Counted from the stretch's first letter, positions 10,336 to 22,367 are shown. The stretch: 64,000 nt of DNA from Cristatella mucedo (GCA_009760855.2 WPIO01000001.1:11342501-11406500); one strand, 5' to 3'. The notes: generated from the sequence alone by a model not told the origin. Program-made: numbers and translations.

Positions 10336-10908
10336 TTGCCTTGTGCAAGGAGGCTTCACAGCAACGTAAGCGGTACAAGCTATACTGAGGCATTTAAATC
10401 AATCGAGCAAAGATATAAACATAAGGGAATATATTTTATGACCTTAAAAATGCTTCGGCCTACTAGCTTGCTGAAGCAGCAGCTGGGTTTTTCTATTGCG
10501 GGATTACGACCTCATTCACGACGAGCAATCGTCGGATGTGCTATCGTGGTAGCGCATGCGCGCTTGGCGAATTCCATTCGTGAAATCTTGTATAATGTGC
10601 CACGGGAACACTCGGGTATCTGTGGGTGCAACTGGAGCAAGAGGAAATTGGATTTTTTACGTCGTTGTCAAACTGGTTTGTGCGGTGGACATGAAGCGAA
10701 ATACCAGGGAGGTACGATACTGGCTCAGCCTTGTCTCAATCTAAACGCGACTTGCCTCGTCGTCAGGACGTACCTAGACTTGTCTCACTGTGTGCATGCA
10801 CCTTTACTTGCTCGACTCGCGCGGCGCGGAGGCGCGTGGCGCAGTACGTTAGGCGCTAGGCGCCTCAGCAGCCTCGCCATTGCTAGGGGAAAGGGGCGGT
10901 TTTATTAG
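10336..10908 (+). other. Unexplained 190-codon open frame inside the intron
   Basis: The frame from a TTG at 10336 is open for 573 bp in sequence of ordinary GC content, which is longer than usual for chance. Internal ATGs begin at 10438 and 10450. The predicted residues show no recognisable domain, and no splice sites or upstream promoter argue for it. It could be a TE relic or chance. Confidence 0.12.
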
Positions 10909-11257
10909 GCGGCCCCTCCCTCCTTCCCTGCTGCGAGCGCCGTACTCGGCTTGCTATTGTGTCTCGCCACGCGCCTGAAAAGGAGCAGCTGTTCCTTACG
11001 AGCTGAATGCCGCTGAATGGAGGAGAGCCATGGAGGTTGGTGAGACAGCAGGAGTTTATCAAACGGCGGATGGAGCAAGAGCTTGACCTTATCACGACGA
11101 CGGTGGTCCTCGAAGTGCCATTGTTTGCTGCAACCGCCCAGGAGCTGCTCGAAATTGCAGCCAATTAATTCCAGTGTGCTTTCTCCTGTGCGAATCTGGC
11201 GGGCGGCGGACAGATGGACAGAAGGGATGAAAGAAAGTGAATGGCGATATAAGGAGA

Positions 11258-11289
11258 GGACAGAGAGATAGACAGAGAGAAAGAGAGGA

Positions 11290-11324
<35 letters not shown>

Positions 11325-11544
11325 GGACGGAGAGCGGCAACGGATGTCGGAGTAGATGGAAAGAGAGAGCGCGAGAGCAAGACAGAGCGAGAGCGAGAGC
11401 AAAAGAGGTAGCTAGCGAGCAAAAGAAAGGGACTGAGAAAGAGAGGGATAGAGTGAGAGGGAAGGGGGAGAGAGCAAAAGAGAGAGAGGTAAATACATAT
11501 GGAGAGAGAGAGAAAGATGAGAGAGGAAAGTGGAGGGAGGGAGG

Positions 11545-11612
<68 letters not shown>

Positions 11613-11614
11613 AA
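11258..11614. repeat. GA-rich purine tract with (GA)n cores
   Basis: About 350 bp of almost pure purine on the + strand includes perfect (GA)n runs at 11290-11310 and about 11554-11608. Open frames here are poly-Arg/Glu or poly-Ser/Leu artefacts. Confidence 0.9.
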
Positions 11615-12320
11615 AGCAGAGCTGCCATTTTCAATCTGCAATATTCTTTCTAATTCATCTGCCAGCTTTGAGTCATGTTAACGTACTTGTATGCACATTC
11701 CTGAATCATTATCTAAAGGGTATATCTGCTGGCCCCGCAACCTAGATGCAGGCTGCTGGATGGACAGCAAATGGCGGCGCTGCGGAGGCCAGCTCACGAT
11801 AGCGGCCGATCACTCGCTAGGCACTCCTTGTCCGATGTCTCCTCGAGTTATAGCAGCCGGCCAGTAATAGCGTTCTGTATAGAATGAGGGCTCAAACGCA
11901 GCTGAGCTCTTCCAGAGCGGTTCACAGAATTCAGTCTCTTCGTAGATTGTAATTATTTGAATAGAGCGAGAACAGCGTAGCACTGTTGGCAAATGCTTTT
12001 GCATTGGCCTATTCTGTCCAGTTGGCAGCCGCAACGATTCTAGCTAGAGGTGCTGCTAAACAGCAACTGCTGTCAGGTCTGCCAATAACAGTCCAGGACA
12101 CACGTAAGCATTTGGCAGACACTTTATTGGCATTGCCACTTTCGCCCGGAGACTTTATCTTCTTCTTAATTCTATAAAATTAAGATACCGATAAAATTCG
12201 GAAAAAGGTGCTTCGCTGTAAGGAAATATTTTCGGAGAGGACCTCGAATCATATATCAAGAACGTATGTAGATGAGCTTTTACTTGAATATTTACAACCC
12301 GTCAGTTACGCAAAGGCAAC

Positions 12321-12460
12321 GCCGAACTGGTCTGGTCCAGCGGTTAAGGTGCTCGCCCCGACCAAGGTCTGGCTGAGGTCGTGGGCTCGAGCCCGGAGGC
12401 ACATGTGACGCGCCTGAATAGAGATTAAGTTCTCTTGAGGCGCTACACAGATTAATTTTA
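12321..12460 (+). mobile_element. SINE-A copy, full length
   Basis: The head CAGCGGTTAAGGTGCTCGCC and GTCGTGGGCTCGAGCCC match the SINE-A A and B boxes. The tail CGCCTGAATAGAGATTAAG plus TTCTCTTGAGGCGC forms the shared 3' hairpin, followed by a TTTTATTTATG tail. Confidence 0.8.
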
Positions 12461-13070
12461 TTTATGTATTCATATTTAGTGCAGGCCCGTAGCATGGAAG
12501 ACTGTGTACAAAGTTTGAACAGACACGAGAGCGAGTACTGGCCGCCAGTCCACAATCAGTCCATGCTAGTTCAGCATTCTCCCAGTCGCTCCGGTGAGCA
12601 CTCTGTAAGTAAGCATTTTCTAGTAGGGAATCGAGGCTCATGTAATTATTTTTACTCCTCTTGCTATCTATGTTTTTCGTGCGCTCTGCATGCGATTCAG
12701 AGCCGGCAGAGCCGTGTGAACGGAAAGGAAAACAATGGATGGCAGGGGCGTGAGCTCTAGCGACGCCTCGTTCGAGTCCGACTCTGTAACGGGAAGGCTA
12801 CTGATCACATACTACTCTTTAATTGCGCTCATCATTTTAGGGGCGAAAGAAAGACTTTACATTGATCTCTTCGAGCAACGCTCGCGCTGCACACTTTGAA
12901 ACGCTCTCTTAAGCGTACCTGTGTCTCTCTTGGGGCTTCGCTCTCTCGCTGCGAAGGCCTCTGCGAAACCCATCTGCCTGCGTTCTATTCATAAGGGATT
13001 GCCTGACGACAAATCAAACTGCGATCAGGGTTTCTACGAGTAAATGCAGTCTCTGCTTGAGACGTAAGTC

Positions 13071-13116
13071 CAGAGGCGAAGCCAGGGGGTGGCAGGGGTG
13101 GCAGCTGCCACCCCTG
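13071..13116. repeat. 24-bp perfect palindrome next to a CAGAGGCG motif
   Basis: CAGGGGTGGCAG directly abuts its reverse complement CTGCCACCCCTG (13093-13116). The preceding CAGAGGCGAAGCCAGG (13071) resembles terminal inverted repeats of hAT-type DNA transposons, which often begin CAGAGGCG. No matching opposite end was found nearby, so a transposon relic is possible but unproven. Confidence 0.35.
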
Positions 13117-13119
13117 ACC

Positions 13120-14619
13120 TGGTAAGTAAGCGTGGCCGCTGGCCGCCTGTGGCTTCGTTGTATTTGGGAGAAGCGGCGCTGCATTATTCAGTTTCGCAAG
13201 AGTAAAGCGATGCAATCGGATGCTTCGGACTGACAGGCGGCAGACCTGCGGCCTGCAGGAGTGAAAAATGCGATCTAGTCTCTGACGCTCATCTATCGTT
13301 CCGCGAAATCGCCATAAAAGTTCCCGTTTCGCCGGTCTCCCGCATTTAGAAGCCAATGTGAATCCGAGCGTCGTGTACTTCATTTATACGAGCACATTTG
13401 AGCAAAGAGGTGGAGAAAAGAGCGATTCGTTGGAAATTAGGACTCTGAAGAGACAAGGTATCGTTGGCGTCGACATTCAATAACCTCGATCAAGCTGCAA
13501 CATTAATTGTACCAGTTTTACAAAGGAAAAATAGTGACACAAGCTCCGATTAGGTGGCTTAGGATCCCATGAGAAGCACATAAAGTCAATGCTGCTAATC
13601 AAAATGCCACGATGGCTCAGTGAAAGGCCTGCCCAGCCGAGGCCCAAATTGCATTCGCGAGGTAATTAATTGCAGTGGTCCCGTAAAAACATATGGCCTA
13701 ATACGAGCGTACAGTCCAGAAAAATTTACCATTGAGTGCTTTTTGGTTGTTAAATCCAAAAAAATTGGTAATTGGGTAAAGGCTAAATTTAATTGACTTC
13801 CTTTAAGATGATTGCTGTGCGAAACGCAGGATTAAGAGTTGCTTCCGCAGCGACTGCGGCTTGCCACTGTGGAATGCAATCTGCGATTTTAGGTAGTAAT
13901 GGCTCCAGAGCTTCTCTCTTCCGATCCTTCTCAGTCTCTGATCCTTCCCAGTCTGACTCCCGATTTCTGGACCTAAACTTGATCTACAAACGATAGCACT
14001 AGAAGCACTTCGTCTCATAGGAAGTATTGACAACTGACTGCAAAACTAAGTTCGTAGAAAAATTTCCCATGCAATTTTTACTGTATTCAAAAAACATATA
14101 CAGACTCTGCTGAGCTTAAGTGAACAGCACTTGTCATCCTAGCAGCTCAATACTTGCCAAAGAAGATTTGACTAAGAAAGATTTACTTTTTGATGTTCAT
14201 ATTACATCGCCACGTCTTCTCTAGGACAGCGACATGAACTCGATGGCCAGTACTAAATAGGGCGGTAACTTTTTTCCAAAATAGAGAAACCGCAAACCTT
14301 CTACCGTAAGTCTGAATCAGAAAATAAACTTTACCTCGAAAGGCAAACGATTCCACAACATCTGCGGTTGCCTGTCTAGTGATCTATTGATTGAGCTGGA
14401 GGAACTACTTTTCACGGGACGCCTAACACTGGGTTTTAAAGCCGTGGCTTCAACTTGCCTAAATCTTTTGAATTTTAGTTTATTTTAAGTTTCTTCTTAC
14501 GTGATTGAGCCGAATTAAGGTGTAATGCGTGAATGACTGCGTGTTTATTATCGCACATTGTGTTTCAAGCTGCAACTCAAATGCTTGCTTTGATAGGCCA
14601 TCCAAAGAGTACATACATA
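13120..14619. other. Intronic sequence, nothing assigned
   Basis: Ordinary to AT-rich intron sequence without a recognised element or exon. Overlapping 67-76-codon frames at 13793-14033 on opposite strands look like chance. Confidence 0.3.
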
Positions 14620-14760
14620 TTAATAGTAATAATAATTCACTTGATAAAGCGCCCTCAGAGAACTTAATCTCTCTCTAGGCGCTTTACATTTGCTGTAAAG
14701 TGAAATGCAATTGAATGGTAAGTAAAATCATGCTTGAAAAACAAGCGAAATGAATAATAA
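14620..14760 (-). mobile_element. L2-like LINE 3' end (minus strand)
   Basis: It carries the (TAA)n tail, the hairpin complement AAGCGCCCTCAGAGAAC / CTCTCTAGGCGCTTTAC, then GCAATTGAATGGTAAG and ATCATGCTTGA, matching the copy at 28085. No coding sequence remains. Confidence 0.75.
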
Positions 14761-16754
14761 ATATTATAGTACATATATAGATATAGTACATATATACATA
14801 TATAGAGTACATACATATTACCATAGCTATGCGGAGTGACAAATATGCGTGCATAATAACGAAATTTAAACTATTCGTGTAGTTCTCAGTTATCCGAAAC
14901 AATTCTTTCTCTGCTGCTACTAAATTCACTGTGCAAGTACGTGATGAATTTAGTGGTTTGCAAAAGAAATTGTGTACTTACGAAAAATTCTTTTTAAACT
15001 TGAGTTGGCATATACATGCAATTTTATTTCTTCTAGTTATTTTCGAATTTTAATACAGTAGCAGACTTGATTTTCCTCTTCTTTCATCGATCTTATTCGG
15101 CTGCCAAGCAACATCTCACCAGCGACAACTGCTCAAACCATCCGAGTAGATCGTAAAAAGTACCATCTGCATTCGTTTATTACATCCGAATATTACATTC
15201 GTTATTATATTATTCGTTATTATTAGAATATTATATTATTAAACTATTCGTTATTATTCGTTATTATTTGAATATTACATTCGTTTATCACATCCGAAAA
15301 TAGCAAGCTATTTTTGGAGTTTTCTCATTGCTTATTCACCTCCTATATCCAGCAAAAGCTAAATTGCATGTGCTAAGATGTTTTATACTGAAGCCATTCG
15401 CTCTTGCTGGCCTTACTCAAACTGGATAGACGAAACCTCTCCACCATTGTTTCTGCATTTGCAAGCATTCTGCATGGTTGAAACCTTTTTTAGAACCAGT
15501 GTCTGTGCCTAAATATATATCCGCTCTATTAGACGCGAATATTAAAACGGGTGCCACAGATTAAAGTTCCTTAGATAATGTATTAGATTAGATAAATGGT
15601 CGTTTAAGTGAGCCGAAGCAAAACAATCAAGTCGATTGCCCTGGAACGTTTCTTTCACGTGCTAACATTTACTGAACAAGAATGAAGGTCTTTTTTTATA
15701 TGAGCCGCAACAGAGAGCTCCCACTCTCAAATCATTTTATTAGAGGAGTGACTGAGAGTCAACTGACCTAAACATATTAGCTCAAATTTTGTCAGATTGC
15801 ATACAATTTAGTTGTTGAATCTATCGAGGCAGCTTTATTGATGAACTAAGTGTTCCATAAGGAACAAGGGTACACGCGAACAACGGAAAACTATTCATAC
15901 CTCTACGGTACTGCTTTAGATATATTTGCAATGCACATTACATGAAAATCGTTTGGCTTAATGACACCATCGTATGGCTTAATTATTTAGCCTCGGAAAA
16001 TTAGGTTTAGTCACCTTCCATTTGGGCAGTGAAAGTTAAAAAATGCAGTCGTCATTAACAAAAGTCTTTAACATTACTTCATTCTTATTGATAAAATAAA
16101 TTATTTTATGTAGTTTATAATGGTAAATTATGTGTTGCACAGATTTTTGCATGGGCTTTAGGAAGGGCTACGTCGGCCGACTCCAAAGAAGCATACCTGC
16201 CAGCTTTCTTCCAAGCACATCCAATTCACCTTTGAAGTACTTATTCCGCCCAAAAAATCCCTCAATCCCAATTTTGTCTGCCGATGATGCGTTATTCCCG
16301 TGGCTAAGCCTTGCATACAGCGATGAATAAGAGGAGTAATTATATTTTGGTCGTGGCAAAGCAAAAATGACGAGACGATAGTGTCACCAAGCCTCCATTG
16401 AGACGCACATATCTGAGGTGGCCATTTGAGCTCTTCATATAACTAGAGTAAATTCGTAAGTCACTCATTCCTAGAAACCATAACCAAAAGTCTGAAGCGA
16501 TTTGGTGGACATTATTCCGCTTTGGACCTAAGGCTCTTAAAAAGCAAACTATATTAATCAAGCAAAAGGACACGGTAGCAACTAAGAGAAAGGACGCGAA
16601 CGCATTAAGGATTTCCTTGCATGCAGTGAAAAGTGATCCTCACTTTGAAGGAAAGCTAAAAGAAACGTCCGTAATAAATGTGAATCGTCAATCGTAGAAG
16701 CAGGAATCGTTTCGTCAGCATAGGTGTTCTGAAGATTAAAGCTAAATATAGACA
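14761..16754. other. AT-rich intronic sequence
   Basis: AT-rich, with a TATA/CATA-rich patch at about 14768-14820 and a degenerate ATTCGTTATTAT repeat patch at about 15170-15300. No exon or known element could be supported. Confidence 0.35.
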
Positions 16755-16940
16755 ATTATTATTATTCTAATAAGTCATTTGTATAGCACGCTAAAAGGCC
16801 TAAATCTCTTTCTTGGTACTTTACGTGTACGATAAAGGAAGTAAGTCAATTGGTTAGTGATGTACCCATTGTGTCAATGTGCATGGTTAGTGACGTACCC
16901 ATTGTGTCAATTCGCATAAGCTCACAAAGGGCAATACGCA
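16755..16940 (-). mobile_element. L2-like LINE 3' end with 33-bp tandem duplication
   Basis: It has the diverged 3' hairpin complement (AAATCTCTTTCTTGGTAC) and downstream 3'UTR block. TGGTTAGTGATGTACCC is duplicated at a 33-bp spacing (16851-16883 and 16884-16911), so the element's 3'UTR contains a local tandem duplication. Confidence 0.65.
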
Positions 16941-17224
16941 CGTACCCAGCAAATTCTGTAAGAAACAAATGCGTTATTTGGCATCTTTTTAAGTGAATGT
17001 CAAGTCTATGACTTTTACGACTCAGTCTTGAATGAGCTCCGGGCACAGCTGAACGATCTGAGTCAGAAGAGAATGAGATGAGATGCCCAGACTGATTAGA
17101 AAGTGGTTAATATACGCTCCACCCAGCAACAAATCATCTTAACAGAGGATGGATGCTATTGGTTGAGCAAGCACCCAATCAGCTGAGGTCAATGGCAGAG
17201 GTCATGGCTAAGGTCACTATTCTC

Positions 17225-17392
17225 ACCCAGTTTAGCCTGATCCCTAAATGCTGACCCTGTGTATGTTACCGCTAACCATATTATTTCTTGTTGTTTGTTG
17301 AGCATGCTACCACTAATCATTCGATCATGCTTCCTTTGCAGCAAATGTGAAGGGCCCAAAGATTGAGTCCTCTGAGGGCGCTATATTAAATG
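17225..17392 (+). mobile_element. L2-like LINE 3' end
   Basis: TGACCCTGTGTATGTTACC, AGCATGCTACCACTAATC, ATCATGCTTCCTTTGCAGC and GATTGAGTCCTCTGAGGGCG follow the same order as the copies at 38150 and 31609 (reversed). The tail abuts a minus-strand LINE-B end at 17393. Confidence 0.75.
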
Positions 17393-17672
17393 TTTATCTC
17401 CGTCTGTAACTCCACAAAGCCATAAAGACTATGTGAGTCTTACGCAGGAGAGTTTTGTATAGCGCACTCGCTGCCTAAGTGGCTTTCGGTACGCATTCGG
17501 TAGCCAACAGACTTCCTTTCACGCAACAAAGAAAAATTGGGAACCATAGTAGAGTCAGGAGAGCAGTTGAGGTAGTGAGTAGCATGGAGGTAGCAGCTCA
17601 GGACTGCTGAAAAGGATGAGCCATAGTCGGCAGCAGGAGAGTAGTTGTCGTTGCGTAAGAATTTTGGAAGCG
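17393..17672 (-). mobile_element. LINE-B 3' end (minus strand)
   Basis: The complement of the LINE-B tail is visible: ATCTCCGTCTGTAACTCC at the 3' end, GGTACGCATTCGGTAGCC, AGAGCAGTTGAGGTAGTGAG and GCAGCAGGAGAGTAGTTGTC. It sits tail-to-tail with the L2-like end at 17225. Confidence 0.75.
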
Positions 17673-18396
17673 ATATCCACTGTATTATTATTATGGTTTA
17701 TTATTATTATTATTATTAGATAGAAATGGCTAGAAAGTACCATAACTTTACCTGGCCGTCCGTCGAGTTACTCATTGTTATAATAGTTGGCAATATTTTT
17801 CTCGATTTTATCAAATCTATCCGACAAAAGCTTAGGTTTATTTCTACTTGGAATGCTAGTGCAATTAGTGGACATGTGATCCCAAGCACTTAAAAGAATT
17901 ATGCAGGTTGGAGTAGGCTGGGCGACAAGATCGGTGTGATCCCAAGTCAACATGAGCATCCCTGATTGAAAAAAATTGAGTTACGGGTTTAAGTTCTGAA
18001 TCTAGAAAGTATTTTTTCAGGGTTTAGTGCTTGACTCGTGAGCAAAGAATGAAGCAAGAGTAAATTCACTTGCCTAACAGCTGAGCTGTTAGGGGTGCTA
18101 CACAATGTCCGTGCTGCAATGTCAGTTCCGTCGTATCCCTAGTGACTGGCAGTTCTTGCTTTCTTCCGAGTTATGTTGGTCTTAGATCACCTTGCATAAA
18201 TTTATAGAAGTGAGGAGCTGCTGCAGCTGTTCAAAAGCAATTAGTATGCGTTTTCCTTGAAATCTTTCGACAAGGCAATAAATTGCCTTGGCATAATTTT
18301 CATTCAAAAGGGATTCCCGTGGGTTGGTCATTTATATTAATTTCGTTCATGCGTTCTAAGACCGGGAGCAAATTTAGGTGCTGCTTACGTGCCATT

Positions 18397-18398
<2 letters not shown>
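17673..18398. other. Intronic sequence with (TTA)n patch
   Basis: A short (TTA)n run lies at 17690-17718; otherwise nothing recognisable was seen. Confidence 0.3.
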
Positions 18399-18465
<67 letters not shown>

Positions 18466-18468
18466 AGG
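18399..18468. repeat. (GA)n microsatellite
   Basis: About 30 perfect GA units are followed by GGGAGGGAGG. Confidence 0.95.
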
Positions 18469-18777
18469 CTGCTAGGCGTAGCTCTGAATTTCTTTGTATC
18501 AGTGCAAATAACTGCTAACGGCTGCTTCAAGGGTTCTTCATTGCCAAGAGTATTTTAGTAAAGTTTTAGGCATGAGCTGGCAGCAATGAGAGTACGTGAA
18601 CGGAATCAATCCACATTTGGCCACACGACTCATTCGGGCTTGCACTGCAGGTGCTCGCGGCTGGACTATTAGACTATGCTCTTATAATTGGTTATTCTAC
18701 AGTGCGACCTTCGTCGTGGGCTCAGAATGTAGGTGTCCCTTTTTTGATAACTTCTCAAAGCTTGAAAGCTTCAGTTT

Positions 18778-18930
18778 GCCGAGCTGGTTTGGTCTAGTGG
18801 TTAAGTTGCTCGCCCCGACCACGGTCTGACTGAGGTCGTGGGCTTGAGCTCCGAGGCATATGTGAAGCGCCTGAATAGAGATTAAGTTCTCTTGGGGCGC
18901 TATATAAATTAATTATATTATTATTAATTA
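18778..18930 (+). mobile_element. SINE-A copy, best-preserved head
   Basis: GGTCTAGTGGTTAAGTTGCTC (A box region, split here as TCTAGTGGTTAAG and TTGCTCGCC) and GTCGTGGGCTTGAGCTCC (B box) form the tRNA-like head. CGCCTGAATAGAGATTAAG and TTCTCTTGGGGCGC form the tail hairpin, followed by a (TTA)n-type tail to 18930. Confidence 0.85.
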
Positions 18931-19074
18931 TATTCAGTAAGAAGACAACAGTTCCGCGGCGAGCCGTTGCAATCGATCCCCGTCTAAGATCAGAGACTTT
19001 CTGCAGCGGCTGGCTGCAAATCTTACTAGCTCCCTGGTTCTGTCTAGGCGGGGCTACTGTTATGGAATTTTAGT

Positions 19075-19710
19075 TATTGACCGAAAAAAGCCACTACGTC
19101 TCTGCGCCTGGTAATAAATATGGCTGCAAGGCTAATCATAAAACGCCAAAGGTTCAGCAATGTGTCTCCTTTGCTGAAGGAGCTGCGATGGCATCTGGTT
19201 AATCACCAGATGCTAAATAAAGTTTTTACTTTGACCCACAAGGCCTTTGACCCACAAGGCCTGCCATGGCTTCGCTTCTTCATACGTAGCTGAACTGCTC
19301 TACCAGTTTTAGCCTCCCAGTGTCCTCGGGTTCTGTATGGAAACAAATTAGCCGTTTCATTTCTACGCTTAAAAACCGTTGGCGACAGAAGCTTTTGCTC
19401 TGTGGATCCTTGACGGTAGAACTCACTTCCACAATTCTTACGAAACATCTTTTCTCCTGAAGCCGACTATGGCGCATTCTTTCCAGCCGTCCTGAGCTGC
19501 TACTTCCATGCTACTCACTTTCACGACTGCCCTCCTGACTAAGCAAAGCTTCTCACTCTATATACATACATGCTGCGTGATATGAAGTTTGTTGGCTACG
19601 GCCATTAGAGCTGAAAGCCGCTCAGGCTTTCAGTGCACTGTAGAAAACTCTTCAGCGTAACACCCACTTATTTCTCGTGGTTTTTGGAGTTACAGACGGA
19701 GATAAATCCA
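19075..19710 (+). mobile_element. LINE-B 3' fragment
   Basis: The decayed ORF end reads like ATTAAATATGGCTGCAAGGC, TTTGACCCACAAGGCC (locally duplicated), then GGCGACAGAAGCTTTTGC and the tail GTTACAGACGGAGATAAATC. Frameshifts break the ORF, which is homologous to the copy at 43310. Confidence 0.7.
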
Positions 19711-21280
19711 TAGGATAGGGCAGAAAGGTAGTTGAGCTGAACATGCAGTAAGTGCTGTTACTGCTATCTGAGATCTGAAAAGATCACATTAACTAACAAG
19801 GGATTTGAGATTTGCAGCCGTCTGTGCTGATGTTAGCAGTAACTCACCCACTCAGTCAGATTAGCGTAGAAGCGGCGGTATAGCATCCAGCAGCTGTCGC
19901 TGGCTGGGAAAGCATGGTAGATAGAATTCCCGACAAACTCGGCTACAGCTACTGGACCGGAAGCTGAATGCAGGTGCTCGGACTCGGAGCTAGCAAGCAG
20001 CACCCTTCGAGTGAAAGTGAGCCACCTCAATTTGAAAACTAAGGACAGCGATGTTCGTCTCGCATGCAATCCCGACGCCCGTGGTGCGGCTCGTTGCGAG
20101 AGCCGTGAGGCTAAGAGCTTTGACTCGTGAGGCTAAGACTCGGCGAGCGAATCGATCAGTTTGCAAGTGCTAGCCGCGTCGCTGTAGCAAGCTTTTCTAT
20201 GCAAATCCACTGGGGGTCGTGGTACTCTGGCATGACGAAAGGGTGCGTGCGCTCCCGTGCAATGCCAGCGTTGCCATTCGCTTCGATTGAGTTGACGGGA
20301 AAATGGCTCCACTCTGGCCACTGATTTAGTGCTAAGCGCAGCGTAGCCATGACAGTTTTCACATACTTGTTGACCTATCGGACGGAAAGGTCGCTAAGGC
20401 CAATAACGCTCGTTTCACAGACCGATAATAACAACCGAGTTTGGTGCTCTACTACTTAATTTTGCAGGGAAACAGCCCAAAGGTGTCATTTTCGATGCTT
20501 TGCGACCGTTAGCCATCTATCCATCTAAGATCGCAGCTATTTCACTAGGCAGACCCTGTGTTTGCTCTGTCGTGCATTGCCTCAAGAAAGCGACTGCAGC
20601 ATGAATCATGTGACTACAATTGTTCGGCCTCAGTACCCGGCAAATCTTTCGATCCGTGGCTATCGTAACAGTCCAAATAGTTACTCATTCACACATCTGG
20701 CAGTATTTCACACTCTGTGGTTCGTCTAAAAATAAGCCCGAACTCGTTATGATTGATTTAGAAATTTACCGTCAGAGTTGTCCCTCTTCTTAATTTGGAA
20801 ATATTGCTATGTCTGATTCCGCGAATTTAGCCAATCGGGACCTGGTCATGTGGACTGGGAATCAATATGTTTCATTTATTTGAACCCTGACAGCGAAATT
20901 TTGGCCACTCTATGATGCTCGTACTTCCTAGTACACTTGCCTAACATACCTTCAGTATATGTGACGTTATCCAGACTATATCCGACTGAGAAAATTTAGT
21001 TAGAGCTACTGTATATGTAACGCTGCCCAGGCTCTATCTGACTGAGAAAATCTAGTTGGAAGCTCCATTTTTGAGAAATGTGGACTCCCCAGCTAAAGAG
21101 CTATCGCCGCATTAGAATCATATCTACGGCTACTGCGTGCCGTGCCAATAATTTCACTTGGCCCTATTGTTAGTTAAAATGCTGACTGCTAGCCTTGCCA
21201 AAGTGATAGACCACTGGCAGGCTCAGGCCTTAAATTGACCCGACAGCGCTTTACAACCAAAGATTTGCTTCGTTGCAGCT
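19711..21280. other. Intronic sequence, nothing assigned
   Basis: No element or exon is recognised. Open frames near 20127-20362 overlap on opposite strands and look incidental. Confidence 0.3.
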
Positions 21281-21570
21281 TTTAGTTTGTTTTTGTGTCT
21301 CTACTTACGCCTACTGAACAGTATCTTTGTGCGCGCCGGCGCTCCGTCAGGAAATCAGTGCTTGCAACTACGCTGTCTTGACATCTCGACGTGGAAAATT
21401 TCAGTAGGCCCCCTGAAGAGACGACAACTGATCCCTTACCATAGGCATGTGGGGTTAGCGGCAGCGTATGCAAAACAAAACTTAGAAAGCTGCGTGCAAC
21501 GGGAAGCAGAAGCAGGTTCGGCAGCAGCGTCTGTGCAGTCGCTGCTGCCGCCGCCGCCGCACGGCACTCG

Positions 21571-21735
21571 CTCTCGAAAGCTCGCGAAATCTCGCGAAAT
21601 CTCGCGACAGCTCGCGAATTCTCGCGAAAGCTCTTCAAGGTCTCGAAGGTATGCAAACGAAACTCGGCACCGCCGACGACGGGACGGCTTCTCGCGGCCG
21701 CAGCTTCAAGCGCTTTTCGATTAGTCTCGCGAGAC
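21571..21735. promoter_or_regulatory. 10-bp-phased CTCGCGA array and GTCTCGCGAGAC palindrome
   Basis: Five CTCGCGA cores start at 21581, 21591, 21601, 21611 and 21621, exactly 10 bp apart, flanked by degenerate units. A further CTCGCGG is at 21691 and the perfect palindrome GTCTCGCGAGAC spans 21724-21735. TCTCGCGAGA is a known animal CGCG-box promoter element (bound by BANP in mammals). It sits 68 bp upstream of the TRAF exon at 21803, suggesting an alternative promoter or intronic element. Confidence 0.45.
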
Positions 21736-21802
21736 AACGTAACAGAGGAGGGAGGGAGGAGCTTATGCTTGAGTGACATGCTCTTCGTTCGCTCTCTCGC
21801 AG

Positions 21803-21964
21803 GAACACGAGGACGCGTGCAAGCGTGAGTCCACTTGGTGTGAAAACAAGTGCGGGAAGCTGGTGGAGCGCTATCTGATGGACGGCCACGTGACCTCGGA
21901 GTGCTCCAAGAGGCTGGTCGCATGTTCAGCCTGCAGCAGGAAGTTTGTCTACGACACACTGCAG
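21803..21964 (+). CDS. TRAF4: TRAF4-like gene, zinc-finger exon (54 codons)
   Basis: The acceptor is CTCTCGCAG|GAA and the donor is CTGCAG|GTACGA; both flanking introns are phase 0. The 54 residues start EHEDACKREST (the H and C that complete the previous finger), then contain CENKCGKLVERYLMDGH with SEC, a C-x3-C finger, and begin a third with CSACSRKFVYDTLQ. Order and wording closely follow vertebrate TRAF4 (CENKCG...SECPKR...EFVFDTIQ), and a 162-bp unit fits one exon per finger module. These fingers form the stalk of the adaptor. Confidence 0.92.
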
Positions 21965-22367
21965 GTACGACGCCTCGAACCTCGGCCCGGCGTTCGATGC
22001 ACCGCAGCAACTGACACAGGAGCGCCAAGCCAGCTTTCAAAATGTACAAGCTGGTTCCGGTAGTTCCCACACTTAGCTATGCGTGCACACACACACACAC
22101 ACGTACCACACACAGTGCTCAGCCGCAAGCTTGCTTAAATGATTGCATTGAAAGCTCTTGACATCTGAATAGTTGAAGGTGCGCATGTTGCCGCCAGGAT
22201 ACCTCTGCACGTGCGTGCACAGCTTGCAAAGGCAACTGCTTCACGCCTGACAAAGACCATATTTGACCTTTCAAAAATTAATAGTTGTGCTAGAAGTCAG
22301 CTGGAAGAACTTGGCTGCTTGCGTTTTGCATCACTGCAAGCATGTCGATACGATTCGGCTCAGACTC

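Larger units (their letters stand above)
10100..21802 (+). other. TRAF4: Intron of the TRAF4-like gene (11.7 kb, phase 0)
   Basis: The donor is GTCAGT at 10100 and the acceptor is CTCTCGCAG ending 21802. It contains SINE-A copies (12321, 18778), L2-like and LINE-B fragments, GA microsatellites and long unassigned AT-rich stretches. The last 250 bp before the acceptor is GC-rich and carries a phased CTCGCGA array. Confidence 0.6.

Noticed and set aside
21282-22070. 262-codon minus-strand frame
   Set aside because: It overlaps the supported TRAF zinc-finger exon on the other strand and the CTCGCGA array; best seen as a shadow of GC-rich coding sequence.
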